Origin: Acinetobacter guerrae
GTDB taxonomy: Bacteria; Pseudomonadota; Gammaproteobacteria; Pseudomonadales; Moraxellaceae
DNA length: 64,000 bases
Assembly: GCF_009372255.1 (NCBI RefSeq)
Contig: NZ_LXGN01000056.1
Location: 1 to 64,000 of the forward strand
Direction of reading: 5' to 3'
In this document: positions 18,836-29,900 of the stretch, piece after piece
Numbering within the stretch: position 1 is the stretch's first letter
Layout: every line of letters begins with the position of its first letter
Notes under the pieces: model-generated
Told to the model about the DNA's origin: nothing
Database searches by the model: none
Seen by the model: only the letters and a program-made list of their open reading frames with translations
Position numbers and translations under genes: made by a program

Positions 18836-19567
18836 ATGGAAATGTTGGCTTTAGTCATCATCGTATTTATGTTAGCAGGCATGGTCAAAGGTGCGTTGGG
18901 TTTGGGACTACCTACCGTCGCAATGGGATTGCTGACCATTGTGATTGCACCATTTCAGGCGGCTTCTTTGCTGATTATTCCCTCCATGATTACGAATTTT
19001 TGGCAATTGTTTGCAGAAGGGCGGGTCTGGAGCCTGATCCAACGTTTTTGGTTGTTGTTACTTGGGATTATTGTCGGCACTGTATTTAGTTTTTTACCGA
19101 CTTTAAGTCAGGCGACAGGTAAAACCAGTGAGGTTTTATTGGGTGGAATGCTCATCGTATATGGTCTATATGGTTTATGGGTTAAACAACTCCCCAATCT
19201 CGCACCTTATGAAAAATGGTTGTCACCCATTATTGGTTATTTGGGTGGTGCTTTAATTGTTTCAACAGGCGTCATTATTATTCCTGCGGTGCCTTATTTA
19301 CAGTCTTTGCGTTTGAAACGGGATGATTTGGTACAGTCATTAGGTTTGGTTTTCACCTTATCGACGATTTGTCTGGCCATTTATTTACAACTTCATAGCA
19401 CAGCAAGTATGCACATTGATTATGGTTTGGCATGGATCGCTGTAATTCCAGCAGTTTTCGGGATGTGGCTTGGGCAAAAATTACGTTATCGCATACCTGA
19501 GCAACGTTTTCGCCGTTTTTTCTTTATTGGACTCATTTTATTAGGTGCTTACATGGTTGTACATTAA
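18836..19567 (+). CDS. TauE/SafE family membrane exporter
   Basis: About 243 residues; ATG 18836, ATG 18842 and TTG 18830 are all possible starts, with no strong ribosome site to decide. It is a very hydrophobic protein with about eight membrane segments and the glycine-rich opening LAGMVKGALGLGLPTVAMGLL typical of the TauE/SafE (DUF81) family, which moves sulfite or organosulfur anions. Its stop codon overlaps the stop of the convergent LysR gene in the shared sequence TTAA. The substrate is not readable. Confidence 0.85.
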   Translation: MEMLALVIIVFMLAGMVKGALGLGLPTVAMGLLTIVIAPFQAASLLIIPSMITNFWQLFAEGRVWSLIQRFWLLLLGIIVGTVFSFLPTLSQATGKTSEVLLGGMLIVYGLYGLWVKQLPNLAPYEKWLSPIIGYLGGALIVSTGVIIIPAVPYLQSLRLKRDDLVQSLGLVFTLSTICLAIYLQLHSTASMHIDYGLAWIAVIPAVFGMWLGQKLRYRIPEQRFRRFFFIGLILLGAYMVVH

Positions 19568-20472
19568 GCGCTAATGGGCTGAGGTTTGTTTTCGAGTAAG
19601 AACTGGGCAAAATCTTGATAGCTTGCAGAAAGATTAGAAAAATGACGAGCAGCTAACAGTAATTTGCGATTTGCCCATGCACCTGTGAGCGCAATTGTAG
19701 AAAACGCATAAAGTTTTTGTAAATGCGAAGCAGCACGAAGTGGCATAATTGCGACACCGACACCATTGGCGACAACTTGAGCCATCGCACTAAAGCTAGG
19801 TAAGCGTAAACGATAGTGCAGTTGGTGATGAAGATGTTTGGCTTGTGTTTCTATGGATTGTTGTAATGAGTGATGTGGCAGAAGTCCAACAAAATCTTCC
19901 TTTAAAATTGCTGCAAAATCCAATTGTCCATGTGTGGCTAAAGGATGATCTGGTGCGCAAATAAATACCAATGGATCTTCAGCAAAAACGTGTGTTTCCA
20001 ATGCATCATTTGGGGCAAAAAAACTGGAAATCAGTCCTAGTTCTGCCTGACCTTTTTGTAATGCAGCAATAATGTCATTACTCTCTGCCTCATGCAATTC
20101 AATCTGAAGTTGTGCATGTTCGATCAGATATTTGGGCAATAACATGGGTAAATATTCGCTTTGTGCAGATGAATTACACCATAAAGTCAGTTGCTGTGTG
20201 GTTTTACGCTGGAAAGTCTGCATCTCTTGTTCTAATGAGTCGAGTCCATAGATCAGATGTTGTGCATGTTGTAATAGGGTTTGACCTGAAATAGTCAATT
20301 CAACGCCTGTCGCATGACGAATAAACAAGGCGCTCTGAAAATGTCGTTCGAGTTTTTTAATGCGTTCACTGGCTGCCTGTAAAGAAATAGCTGAACGTTC
20401 AGCCCCTTTAGTAAGGCTGCCTGTATCCACCACATGTAAAAAAAGTTGTAGATCAAAAAAATCAAAGCGCAT
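19564..20472 (-). CDS. LysR family transcriptional regulator
   Basis: 302 residues from ATG 20472 (MRFDFFDLQLFLHVVDTGS), the standard LysR start; an upstream in-frame start would add a non-conserved 20-residue tail. The N-terminal winged helix (about 1-60, with SLTKGAERSAISLQAASERIKKLE) is followed by a substrate-binding-type sensor domain. It lies end to end with the TauE exporter gene, overlapping by four bases. Since LysR genes usually sit beside or divergent from their target, a link with the TauE exporter is possible but not shown. Confidence 0.88.
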   Translation of the reverse strand: MRFDFFDLQLFLHVVDTGSLTKGAERSAISLQAASERIKKLERHFQSALFIRHATGVELTISGQTLLQHAQHLIYGLDSLEQEMQTFQRKTTQQLTLWCNSSAQSEYLPMLLPKYLIEHAQLQIELHEAESNDIIAALQKGQAELGLISSFFAPNDALETHVFAEDPLVFICAPDHPLATHGQLDFAAILKEDFVGLLPHHSLQQSIETQAKHLHHQLHYRLRLPSFSAMAQVVANGVGVAIMPLRAASHLQKLYAFSTIALTGAWANRKLLLAARHFSNLSASYQDFAQFLLENKPQPISA

Positions 20473-20543
20473 AAGCCATTCGGTGAGTATTAAGCATGAC
20501 AAAGTCATGATAACCAAAAATGATTGATTCAAGATTTAATTTC

Positions 20544-20570
20544 ATAAAAAAAGCAGCCTTATGGCTGCTT
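20544..20570 (-). terminator. Rho-independent terminator of the RutG-like permease gene
   Basis: On the minus strand AAGCAGCC and GGCTGCTT form an 8-bp stem around ATAA, followed by seven T. Confidence 0.85.
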
Positions 20571-20592
20571 GAAGATTCAAAAAAAGAATATT

Positions 20593-21888
20593 TTAGCTTT
20601 TATCTTTTAGGCCAAAAAGCCAATTGAGTAAAATCGCAGCGAACGTTGCTGTTCCGATTCCACCTAAATTGAAGTTGCCAAACATGAGTTCAAAGTTACC
20701 TGCACCCAAAATAATCGTGACCGCAGCAACAATCAGATTTTTGTTGTTGGAAAAATCAACTTTGTTTTCAAGCCAGATTTTTGCACCTGCAATCGTAATT
20801 AAACCAAAGACCACAATCGAAGCACCTGTTAGCACGGCGCTAGGGATGGTACTAATTACGGCACCAAATTTAGGCGATAATCCGAGGAAAATTGCAAAGA
20901 TCCCTGCAATGACAAAGACAATAGTGGAATAAACACGAGTGACTGCCATGACCCCAATATTTTCACCATATGTGGTCATCCCTGGCGCGCCCACACTACC
21001 TGACAATGTAGTCGCAATACCATCAGCGACAAAAGCCTTACCCAGATAAGGGGTTAAGTCTTCACCTGTCATGGCACCTACTGCTTTGATATGTCCTAGA
21101 TTTTCAGCCACTAAAATGAGGGCAACAGGTGCAATAATGAGCATGGCATTGGTTTGAAAGGTGGGTGCAGTCAAGCTTGGCAAACCAAACCACGGTGCAG
21201 CCGAAATTTGTGAAAAGTCAATTGGTTGACCCAACCCTAGTCCATTGGTGGTAATCGCATAAATCAGATAAGCGATGAGTAGACCAATCAACAGCAATAA
21301 ACGCTGTAATAGCCCGCGTGTAAATACGGCGATAATGCCCATACACAACACTGTAATCAGCGCCATCCACATATCAAATGGATGACCAGCCACTGCTTTA
21401 ACGGTGACTGGTGCTAAATTTAAACCAATAATCATGACCACTGCACCTGTAACTACAGGTGGCATCAATTTTTCAATCCAACGGGTACCTGTCAGCATGA
21501 CCATAAAACCAATAATGGCATAAATCACACCACACGCGACAATACCGCCAAGTGCAACGCTAATATTCGGATTTGCACCTGAACCTGTGATATGTCCTGT
21601 CGCAGCAGCTACAACGCCAATGAACGCAAAGCTCGAACCCAGATAACTTGGAACACGCCCGCCTGTCATAAGGAAAAATAAGATGGTACAGATGCCTGAC
21701 ATCAGGATCGCAAGATTTGGGTTAAAGCCCATGAGTAACGGAGCCAATACGGTCGAACCGAACATGGCAAATGCATGTTGAATACCTAAAACTGCACTTT
21801 GAGCAGGGGGGAGATACTCATCGGTCGCAACAGGACGATGATCAATCTGCCCTTGATACGGACGCCATTTTGGAAACCAAGTGGACAT
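20593..21888 (-). CDS. RutG-like pyrimidine (uracil) permease, NCS2 family
   Basis: 431 residues, multi-pass. The N-terminal half (QHAFAMFGSTVLAPLLMG, GGRVPSYLGSSFAF, GTRWIEKLMPPVVTGAVVM) and the later ILVAENLGHIKAVGAMTG read as close kin of E. coli RutG and, more distantly, UraA. It should import uracil or related pyrimidines by proton symport. There are no rut catabolic genes nearby, so it is probably a stand-alone salvage permease. An inverted repeat TTTACC-AAAT-GGTAAA at 21999-22014, about 110 bp before the start, could be an operator. Confidence 0.88.
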   Translation of the reverse strand: MSTWFPKWRPYQGQIDHRPVATDEYLPPAQSAVLGIQHAFAMFGSTVLAPLLMGFNPNLAILMSGICTILFFLMTGGRVPSYLGSSFAFIGVVAAATGHITGSGANPNISVALGGIVACGVIYAIIGFMVMLTGTRWIEKLMPPVVTGAVVMIIGLNLAPVTVKAVAGHPFDMWMALITVLCMGIIAVFTRGLLQRLLLLIGLLIAYLIYAITTNGLGLGQPIDFSQISAAPWFGLPSLTAPTFQTNAMLIIAPVALILVAENLGHIKAVGAMTGEDLTPYLGKAFVADGIATTLSGSVGAPGMTTYGENIGVMAVTRVYSTIVFVIAGIFAIFLGLSPKFGAVISTIPSAVLTGASIVVFGLITIAGAKIWLENKVDFSNNKNLIVAAVTIILGAGNFELMFGNFNLGGIGTATFAAILLNWLFGLKDKS

Positions 21889-22202
21889 AAAATAAACTCT
21901 AATTGTTTTAGCTGGCGCACATCATACTCTTTCTTTGATGATGGTTTAATTGCTTTCTTGGCAACGGGTAAATGAAGGCATTTGATTTTTATTTTATTTT
22001 TACCAAATGGTAAATTTATGGAAAACTTAACTTAAAGATATATCAGAAGATTGAAGAGATCACGTGATGTGATAAACAGCCGATCAAATTTGATAAGAAA
22101 TTTAAAACCCAAACAAAAAATTGTAAAAGGTAATTGGGTAAACTTGTTAGGCAAGCTCTTTATTTTGAAAAGAGATTACCTAACAATATTTAAAAAAAGC
22201 TT
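21889..22202. other. Intergenic region between the RutG-like gene and ppc
   Basis: Upstream region of the permease gene and 3' flank of ppc. It holds the palindrome TTTACC-AAAT-GGTAAA (21999-22014) and a two-part hairpin at 22145-22185 (TGTTAGG/CCTAACA and CTCTTT/AAAGAG) that may end ppc transcripts, although it lacks a T-tract. No gene is seen. Confidence 0.5.
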
Positions 22203-24887
22203 TTAGCCTGTATTGCGTAGACCAGCGGCAATTCCTGCAATACTCACCATTAAAGCATGGTCAACAGGAGTATGTTCAGCCTGTTCAACGTTTAAATAAC
22301 TTCTACGCCGTTTCATGAGTTCTGCCTGTAGCAGATGTAGCGGAAGCAAGTAAGTTTTGCGAACACGCATGGCTTGATCCAGCACTTCATTATTACTGAG
22401 TAACTTGGATTCGCCTTTCATGGCAAGTAAGGTCTGGACTGCGTCTTTAAGACGTTGGCGTAGTTCAGTACCAAGCGCTTTTAAGTTTTCGTCCTGAGTT
22501 AAATGAGATTCATAATACAGAGCAATACCGCCATCCGATTTCGAGAGAACCATTTCTAGCATATCAATTAAAGTCTGGAAATAAGGCCATTGTTGTAGCA
22601 TCTCATCCAGTGTTTCTTTTTTACCTGCATCGATAATCTGGTTAATCGCGGCACCTGTACCTAACCATGCAGGTAGCATTAAACGAATTTGTGTCCATGC
22701 AAATACCCACGGAATTGCCCGTAAAGATTCAATTCCACCACTGACTTTACGTTTAGCGGGACGAGAGCCTAAAGGCAACATTTGTAATTCAAGTTCTGGT
22801 GTAACAGTACGTAGATATTGCACAAAATATGGATTTTCACGTACTGTTTCACGATAGACCTGCACCGAAATATCGGTCATTTGATGCATCAGTTCGCGCC
22901 ATTCCTGTTTTGGAATAGGAGGTGGTAACAAGGTCGCTTCAAGCGTTGCCGCGGTATAAATTTCCAGATTTTGTAAGGCAACTTCTTCCAGACCAAATTT
23001 AAAACGAATCATTTCGCCTTGTTCAGTCACACGAATAGCACCAGAAATAGAACCAGGAGGCTGTGAAAAAAGTGCCTGTTGAGTGGGAGCACCACCACGA
23101 CTGATCGAACCACCACGACCGTGAAACAGGGTGAGTTGAATCCCATGTTGTTTCGCAACAGCAGTCAATTCTTCTTGTGCGCGATATTGTGCCCAGTTCG
23201 CCGACATAAAGCCTGCATCTTTGGCCGAGTCTGAATAGCCAATCATGACTTCATGCTTGCCATGAATGTGTTGTTTGTACCACGGCATATTGAACAGCGT
23301 ATTCATGGTCGCTGCTGCACCGTCCAGATCTTTCAGGGTTTCAAATAACGGCACCACACGAAGAGGATGCAAAATACCTGCTTCTTTTTGAAGCAATAAC
23401 ACTGCCAGCACATCACTGGCATATTCAGCCATCGAAATAATATAAGCACCTAAACTTTCGGGTGGTTGAGCTGCCAATGTCTGCATTGTGGCAAACACTT
23501 CTTTGACATCAGGATGCTGAATCAGGCTGTTTTGCGGTTCGTCCAAATGTCGTGGAAGTAACGGACGCTTACTTTGTAATTCCTGAATCAAAAAGTTTTG
23601 ACGAGCTTGTTCTGTCCATGACTCAAAATTACCCAATCCAAGATATTCGGTAATGGCTGAGATGGCTTGACGATGCCGACCAGATTCCTGACGAATATCC
23701 AGTTTAAGTAGTTCAATGCCAAAACAATTTACCCGATAGATAAAGTCCAGTAATTTACCATTGGCAATTTCTGGTAAATTCGATTCGATCAGTGAACGAT
23801 GACACAGTAATAACGGCTCTAGTAACTCACTTTTAGTATGGATAATCTGGCTATCATCGGCTTCAAAACCTTGTAAACGCTGTGCTAACCAGTTTCGTGT
23901 CGCTTTTAGGCGTTGGCGAGTCTCACGTAAATATTCGCGGTATGGTTCAGGGTGTTCATAGCCTAATGCTTGTTTTAGCTCATCCGAACAAGCCTGAATA
24001 GACAGTTCCCAACGTAAATCTTCGATATCACGTAGATACAAATCTGCCGCTTGCCAGCGCGATAACCATAAGACTTCTTGCGTGATATTGTGAGTCACAT
24101 TTGGGTTGCCATCACGGTCACCGCCCATCCAAGAGGCGAAACGGATGGGTGAAATTTCTAGTGGTAATGTGGTATCACAATGCTCTTGAACCAATTCATT
24201 CAGTTCACGTACAAACTTGGGTACTGCATTCCATAGTGTTTGTTCGATGGTGGTAAAACCCCATTTGGCTTCGTCTACAGGGGTTGGTCGGTTATGACGA
24301 ATTTCATCCGTTTGCCAAGCGGAACAGATCAATTCTTTAAGATTATTCAAAACTGCCTGACGTTCACGTGGCGTTAATTTTTGCTGATCGAGTCGTGCTA
24401 AATCTTCATTAATATCATCATATTTCTGAATGAGGGTACGACGGCTGACTTCGGTTGGATGCGCGGTCAATACCAGTTCAATATTAAGCTGACAGATTTG
24501 TTCAAACAATTGTTGTGATGAAATCTGGCGTTCTTTAAATTTAGCAAATAAATGAACCAAAGGATTTGGAGAGGGTGTCTGTTCATCAAACTCACTGCGG
24601 CGGCGGCTCCGCACGACATTGTATTGTTCAGCAATATTGGCAAAATTAAGAAATTGAGAAAAAGCACGAGTCAACGGCAGGATTTCTTCATCCTTTAGAC
24701 CCAAAAACAGTTGTTCCAGTTTTTTTTCGGCTTCTGCATGTCCATCGCGTGTACCTTTGGCTAAGGCGCGAATTTGCTCAACCTGATTAAACAAATCTTG
24801 TCCAGCGTGCTGTTTTAGGGTTTCTCCCAGTAAATTACCCAGTAGACGCACGTCCTCGCGTAAAGGAGCATCAATTTGTTGAATCAT
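22203..24887 (-). CDS. ppc: Phosphoenolpyruvate carboxylase
   Basis: 894 residues, in the normal range for bacterial PEPC. It adds bicarbonate to phosphoenolpyruvate to make oxaloacetate, refilling the TCA cycle. The catalytic histidine motif VLTAHPTEVSRRTL lies near residue 140, MGGDRDGNPNVT near 255 and the glycine-rich loop FHGRGGSISRGGAPT near 585-600. The protein ends in the conserved RNTG. It is a single gene transcribed leftward, and nothing unusual is seen. Confidence 0.97.
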   Translation of the reverse strand: MIQQIDAPLREDVRLLGNLLGETLKQHAGQDLFNQVEQIRALAKGTRDGHAEAEKKLEQLFLGLKDEEILPLTRAFSQFLNFANIAEQYNVVRSRRRSEFDEQTPSPNPLVHLFAKFKERQISSQQLFEQICQLNIELVLTAHPTEVSRRTLIQKYDDINEDLARLDQQKLTPRERQAVLNNLKELICSAWQTDEIRHNRPTPVDEAKWGFTTIEQTLWNAVPKFVRELNELVQEHCDTTLPLEISPIRFASWMGGDRDGNPNVTHNITQEVLWLSRWQAADLYLRDIEDLRWELSIQACSDELKQALGYEHPEPYREYLRETRQRLKATRNWLAQRLQGFEADDSQIIHTKSELLEPLLLCHRSLIESNLPEIANGKLLDFIYRVNCFGIELLKLDIRQESGRHRQAISAITEYLGLGNFESWTEQARQNFLIQELQSKRPLLPRHLDEPQNSLIQHPDVKEVFATMQTLAAQPPESLGAYIISMAEYASDVLAVLLLQKEAGILHPLRVVPLFETLKDLDGAAATMNTLFNMPWYKQHIHGKHEVMIGYSDSAKDAGFMSANWAQYRAQEELTAVAKQHGIQLTLFHGRGGSISRGGAPTQQALFSQPPGSISGAIRVTEQGEMIRFKFGLEEVALQNLEIYTAATLEATLLPPPIPKQEWRELMHQMTDISVQVYRETVRENPYFVQYLRTVTPELELQMLPLGSRPAKRKVSGGIESLRAIPWVFAWTQIRLMLPAWLGTGAAINQIIDAGKKETLDEMLQQWPYFQTLIDMLEMVLSKSDGGIALYYESHLTQDENLKALGTELRQRLKDAVQTLLAMKGESKLLSNNEVLDQAMRVRKTYLLPLHLLQAELMKRRRSYLNVEQAEHTPVDHALMVSIAGIAAGLRNTG

Positions 24888-25050
24888 GGCGTTGGCTCTC
24901 CTGCTTTTTTGTTATTTTGACTATACCCCGATTCAATGACATTCCAAGTCCAGAGCGTAAAAATATATGAATTATTGTTTAAAAAATTAACAGTTATGCA
25001 AGATATAACACACACGCAAAAAACATCGTCATTCACAATACGCCAAAGGT

Positions 25051-25668
25051 CTATACCCTATATTTCAGCATAAAAATTTCGATTGCATCACTCACAATGT
25101 TGCAGATTTCTTCGTTAGAAGGCACTTCAGTAATACCAAGTAAAACCTGATGATGTCTGATCCCAAGTAATAGCGACAATGTCAGTTCTGTTTGTTTAAG
25201 TGGATCATCCTGACGAATAAATTTTAAACTGGCTGCCTGAGTGAAAAATTCACACAACGCATCGCAAAGAGGTTGATGTGACGCTTCAAAAAAATGTTGA
25301 GCTAATGGACTTTTTTCGGCAGCAAGTTCAAGTAACACGTGTTCAAGCTTAATCGCTTCAGGTAAATAAATCATCTTTAAAGCACATTCACAGGCATCGA
25401 AAAATACCGCTTGAAACAGGCTTTGTGAAGTCAAACAAAACTGCTGCTCAGAAATACATTCTGTACAGGTTTCCTGAATAGCGCAGGTAAATAGGCTTTC
25501 TTTATCTTGAAAATGATTATAAACCGTGAGCTTGGTCACACCAGCATCTTTGGCAATCTGGTTCATACTGGAACCGTGGTAGCCCAGTTTTAAAAAAAGG
25601 GCTTTGGCTGCTTCAAGAATACGCGCTCTTTTTTCCAGATCTTTTGGTCGACCAATCGTATTTTGCAC
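25051..25668 (-). CDS. TetR family repressor of the adjacent RND pump
   Basis: 205 residues. The N-terminal helix-turn-helix (RARILEAAKALFLKLGYHGSSMNQIAKDAGVTKLTVYNHFQDKESLF, about 12-58) is a textbook TetR domain, followed by a helical ligand domain. It is divergent from the RND adaptor gene across 150 bp that contains an imperfect 26-bp palindrome at 25721-25746. By analogy with AcrR/NalC-type systems it probably represses both itself and the pump. The inducer is unknown. Confidence 0.88.
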   Translation of the reverse strand: MQNTIGRPKDLEKRARILEAAKALFLKLGYHGSSMNQIAKDAGVTKLTVYNHFQDKESLFTCAIQETCTECISEQQFCLTSQSLFQAVFFDACECALKMIYLPEAIKLEHVLLELAAEKSPLAQHFFEASHQPLCDALCEFFTQAASLKFIRQDDPLKQTELTLSLLLGIRHHQVLLGITEVPSNEEICNIVSDAIEIFMLKYRV

Positions 25669-25720
25669 AAAAAATCTCTTAAATGAATTTAAAAAATAAA
25701 AACTTATCTCATTTTACATA

Positions 25721-25746
25721 ATTAATGTACCGTCGGGTATATTAAT
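25721..25746. promoter_or_regulatory. Candidate TetR operator
   Basis: An imperfect 26-bp palindrome with outer arms ATTAAT/ATTAAT and inner arms TACC/GGTA around the centre GTCG. It is placed between the divergent tetR and RND adaptor genes. Binding is inferred. Confidence 0.5.
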
Positions 25747-25818
25747 TAAAAAACAAACAAATTAAGATACTGCTTATATTGTGCCTTAAAAAACAAATTT
25801 GAATAAGAGCGAAGGGTT

Positions 25819-26925
25819 ATGACCGCGATAAAACTGACAAGTTTAAGTATATGGGTAGTATGTCTAATTACATTGGGTGGGTGTAATAAGCAAGCGCCTG
25901 AAGCAGAACAAATTCCTTATGTCATGGTGACACAACCCTCAGCGAGCATGAATGCGCAGAAAAGCTATGCAGGCGAGGTACAGGCGCGGCAGCAAACGGC
26001 TTTGGCTTTTCGGGTGGGAGGACAGATTACTCAGCGTTATGCTGATGTAGGTGATCGGGTCAAAGTTGGACAGGTATTGGCCAGACTGGATGTAAAAGAT
26101 GCCCAGTTACAAATGAATGCCGCTAAGGCCCAACTTGAAAGTGCCCAGTCTTCGGCAAAAATCGCCAGTGAAGAATTAAAACGCTTTCAACAGCTCTTGC
26201 CTTTAAATGCAGTAAGTCGCTCCCAATTTGACAGCATCAAAAATCAAAATGATGCAGCTCAAGCCAGTTTGCAGCAAGCACGTTCCAATTATGAAGTCGC
26301 AGCCAATCAGACAGGATATAACCAACTGATTGCCAATAAAAGCGGCGTAATTACCCAGCGTGAAATTGAAATCGGGCAAGTGGTTGCAGCAGGACAAGCT
26401 GCCTATCAACTGGCGATTGATGGTGACCGCGAAGTGGTCATTGGCGCACCTGAACAGGCGATTACTGAACTAAAAGTAGGGCAACCTGCATGGATTACCT
26501 TATGGTCACAGCCTGAACAAAAGTATGCAGCTTATGTACGTGAAATATCACCTGCGGCAGATCAATCGCGTACCTTTAGTGTCAAAGTTGCATTGCGTGA
26601 AGCTCAGCCTTCCATTCAACTTGGACAAAGTGCCCGTGTGTTTTTTAACAATACCCAGCATGATGTGCTGAGCGTGCCTTTATCCAGTGTTTCTGCAAAT
26701 CATCAACAAGCCTACGTTTGGGTGGTTAATCCGAATCAGACCATTCATAAGGTCGCAGTGGCTTTAGGTGCTTACGGGCGTGACAGTGTTCCAGTCCTGT
26801 CTGGTCTAAAATCCAGTGATTATGTGGTGGTGGGTGGTGTCCATTTATTACATGAACAACAAAAAATTCATCCAATTGATCGGGATAATCGTCCAGTGCA
26901 AATTGCCTCAGGAGTTAAGCCATGA
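25819..26925 (+). CDS. RND efflux periplasmic adaptor (membrane fusion) lipoprotein
   Basis: 368 residues. A signal peptide ends in a lipobox-like LGGC (Cys near residue 22), so it is likely anchored to the inner membrane by lipid. HlyD-like barrel-sandwich (TALAFRVGGQITQRYADVGDRVKVGQVLARLD) and helical hairpin segments follow. It bridges an RND pump to an outer-membrane channel. It overlaps the permease gene by four bases, giving a two-gene operon. No outer-membrane factor gene follows, so a channel encoded elsewhere must be used. Confidence 0.92.
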   Translation: MTAIKLTSLSIWVVCLITLGGCNKQAPEAEQIPYVMVTQPSASMNAQKSYAGEVQARQQTALAFRVGGQITQRYADVGDRVKVGQVLARLDVKDAQLQMNAAKAQLESAQSSAKIASEELKRFQQLLPLNAVSRSQFDSIKNQNDAAQASLQQARSNYEVAANQTGYNQLIANKSGVITQREIEIGQVVAAGQAAYQLAIDGDREVVIGAPEQAITELKVGQPAWITLWSQPEQKYAAYVREISPAADQSRTFSVKVALREAQPSIQLGQSARVFFNNTQHDVLSVPLSSVSANHQQAYVWVVNPNQTIHKVAVALGAYGRDSVPVLSGLKSSDYVVVGGVHLLHEQQKIHPIDRDNRPVQIASGVKP

Positions 26926-29900
26926 AGTTTAACTTGTCAGAATGGGCGCTGAACAATAAAGGCATCATTTTATATCTGATGTTGCTCTTAGCCATTGTGG
27001 GGATTTTTTCTTACTCTAAATTATCACAAAGTGAAGATCCGCCTTTTACCTTTAAAGTGATGGTAGTTCAAACCTATTGGCCGGGTGCAACTGCACAGGA
27101 AGTGTCTTTACAAGTGACAGATCGGATTGAAAAAGAACTGATGACCACGGGCCAATATGAAAAAATCATGGCCTATTCCAGACCGGGTGAATCGATGGTG
27201 ACTTTTGTTGCCAAAGATTCGCTCAAATCCGATCAGATTCCAGATGTTTGGTATAACGTGCGTAAAAAAGTAGGAGACATCAAACAGCAACTCCCCGCAG
27301 GTGTCCAAGGCCCTTTTTTTAATGATGAGTTTGGCGATACCTTTGGCAATATCTATGTACTGACAGGCAAAGACTACGATTATGCAGTGTTGAAAGAATA
27401 TGCTGATCGTTTGCAATTACAATTGCAACGCGTCAAGGATGTAGGCAAGGTCGAGTTGGTGGGCTTGCAAGATCAAAAAATCTGGATCGAACTTTCTAAC
27501 ACCAAAGCTGCACAGCTTGGAATACCTGTGACTGCCATACAGGATGCATTGCAAAAACAAAACAGTATTAACAGTGCAGGTTTTTTTGAAACATCGACAG
27601 ACCGAATCCAGATTCGAGTCACAGGTGCATTACAAAACGTTGATGATCTCAAGCATATGCCGTTACTGGTTGGTAATCGAACCATTCAATTAGGTGATGT
27701 GGCTGAGATTTATCGTGGTTTTAGCGAGCCTGCGCAGCCGCGAATGCGTTTTATGGGAGAAAACGGTATTGGCATTGCGGTATCGATGCGTAAGGGTGGA
27801 GATATTATTGCGCTTGGCAAAAATCTGGAAAGTGAATTTAACAATTTACAACAAACCTTGCCGCTCGGTATGCAGCTGAAAAAAGTATCGGATCAACCTG
27901 TTGCAGTGCAGCGCAGTATTCACGAATTTATTAAAGTTTTAACCGAAGCTGTGATGATTGTGTTGTTGGTTAGCTTTTTTTCCTTAGGGTTTCGTACAGG
28001 ACTGGTGGTGGCATTTTCCATTCCACTGGTGCTGGCCATGACCTTTGCAGGTATGAATCTTTTTGATGTTGGGCTGCATAAAATTTCACTTGGTGCGTTG
28101 ATTCTTGCGCTTGGGCTATTGGTGGATGATGCCATTATTGCGGTTGAAATGATGGCGATCAAAATGGAGCAGGGCTATAGCCGTATTAAAGCCGCAGGAT
28201 TTGCATGGAAAACCACAGCGTTTCCGATGTTAACAGGAACGCTGATTACCGCGGCGGGCTTTTTACCCATTGCTACCGCAAGCTCAAGTACAGGTGAATA
28301 TACCCGTTCGATTTTTCAGGTGGTCACCATTGCCTTGATTGTTTCGTGGTTTGCGGCGGTATTATTTGTGCCTTATCTGGGTGAAAAATTACTGCCAGAC
28401 TTTAGCAAGATGCAACAAATGGTGCCGTGGTATCAGCGACTTTGGGCGAGGTTACGCCATCAACCTGCGCCTCAGCCTGTGCAGCATCATGCAGGTGAAA
28501 ACCATGACCCTTATCGGAGTGGATTTTATCTGCGTTTTGGTAAAATGGTAGAAACTTGCATCACTTACCGTAAGACCGTCATTTTAACCACAGTCTTGAT
28601 TTTTATCGGTTCAATATTTCTATTTAAGCTTGTACCACAACAGTTCTTTCCACCATCAAATCGTGCTGAAATTTTGGTCGATTTGAAGCTAGAAGAAGGT
28701 GCATCACTCACTGCCACAGAACAGGCTGTAAAAAAGGTTGAGCAGTTTCTTGCCAAGCAAAAGGGTATTGATAACTACGTGGCCTATGTTGGAACAGGCT
28801 CGCCGCGTTTTTATCTGCCACTCGATCAACAATTACCACAAGCCAGTTTTGCTCAGTTTGTAGTATTGGCTTCTTCCTTAGATGATCGCGATGAAATTCG
28901 TAAATCTTTAGATACGCAAATTAAAAAACTACTGCCTGAAGTTCGAACGCGAGTGTCATTATTAGAAAATGGGCCGCCTGTGGGGTATCCACTTCAATAT
29001 CGCGTTTCTGGAGAAGATATAACGTTAGTGCGCGAATGGGCGCAGAAAGTGGCAAAAGTCATGGGTCAAAACCCTAATACCACCAATGTACATCTGGATT
29101 GGGGTGAACCGAGTAAAATCATTCAACTGAATATCGATCAGGACAGAGCGCGTCAAATGGGCGTAAGCAGTCAGGATTTAGCCAACTTCTTAAATAGTTC
29201 GATTACAGGTGCGGTAATTAATCAATATCGTGAAAAACGTGAATTGATTGAAATCCGTTTACGTGGCGATCAAAACGAAAGAGTCGATGTCGCCTCTTTA
29301 TCCAGTCTTGCGGTTCCGACTAGTCAGGGCAATAGTGTACCACTCGCCCAAATTGCCAAGATTGAATACAAGTTCGAAGATGGTCTGATCTGGCATCGTA
29401 ATCGTTTACCGACCATTACCGTCCGCGCCGATATTCGTAGCCATTTACAGCCTGCGACAGTGGTCGATCAACTGTCAGAAAAGATGGATCAACTTCGTAC
29501 CCAACTGCCGAGTGGTTATCTGGTTGAAGTCGGGGGGACAGTCGAAGAATCTGCCAAAGGGCAAAGTTCTGTAAATGCAGGCATGCCGTTATTTTTAGCG
29601 GTTGTGATGACTTTATTGATGATTCAATTGAAAAGTATTTCACGTTCCATCATCGTATTTTTAACCGCGCCACTTGGCTTGATCGGAGTCACGCTCTTTT
29701 TATTGTTGCTCAATAAACCTTTTGGTTTTGTTGCGATGCTCGGTACAATTGCGTTATCGGGTATGATCATGCGTAACTCTCTGATTCTGATTGATCAAAT
29801 CGAGCAAGATATTGCAGCGGGTCATGACCCGTGGATGTCTATTATTGATGCAACAGTCCGTCGTTTCCGTCCAATTTTACTTACTGCGTTGGCAGCCGTA

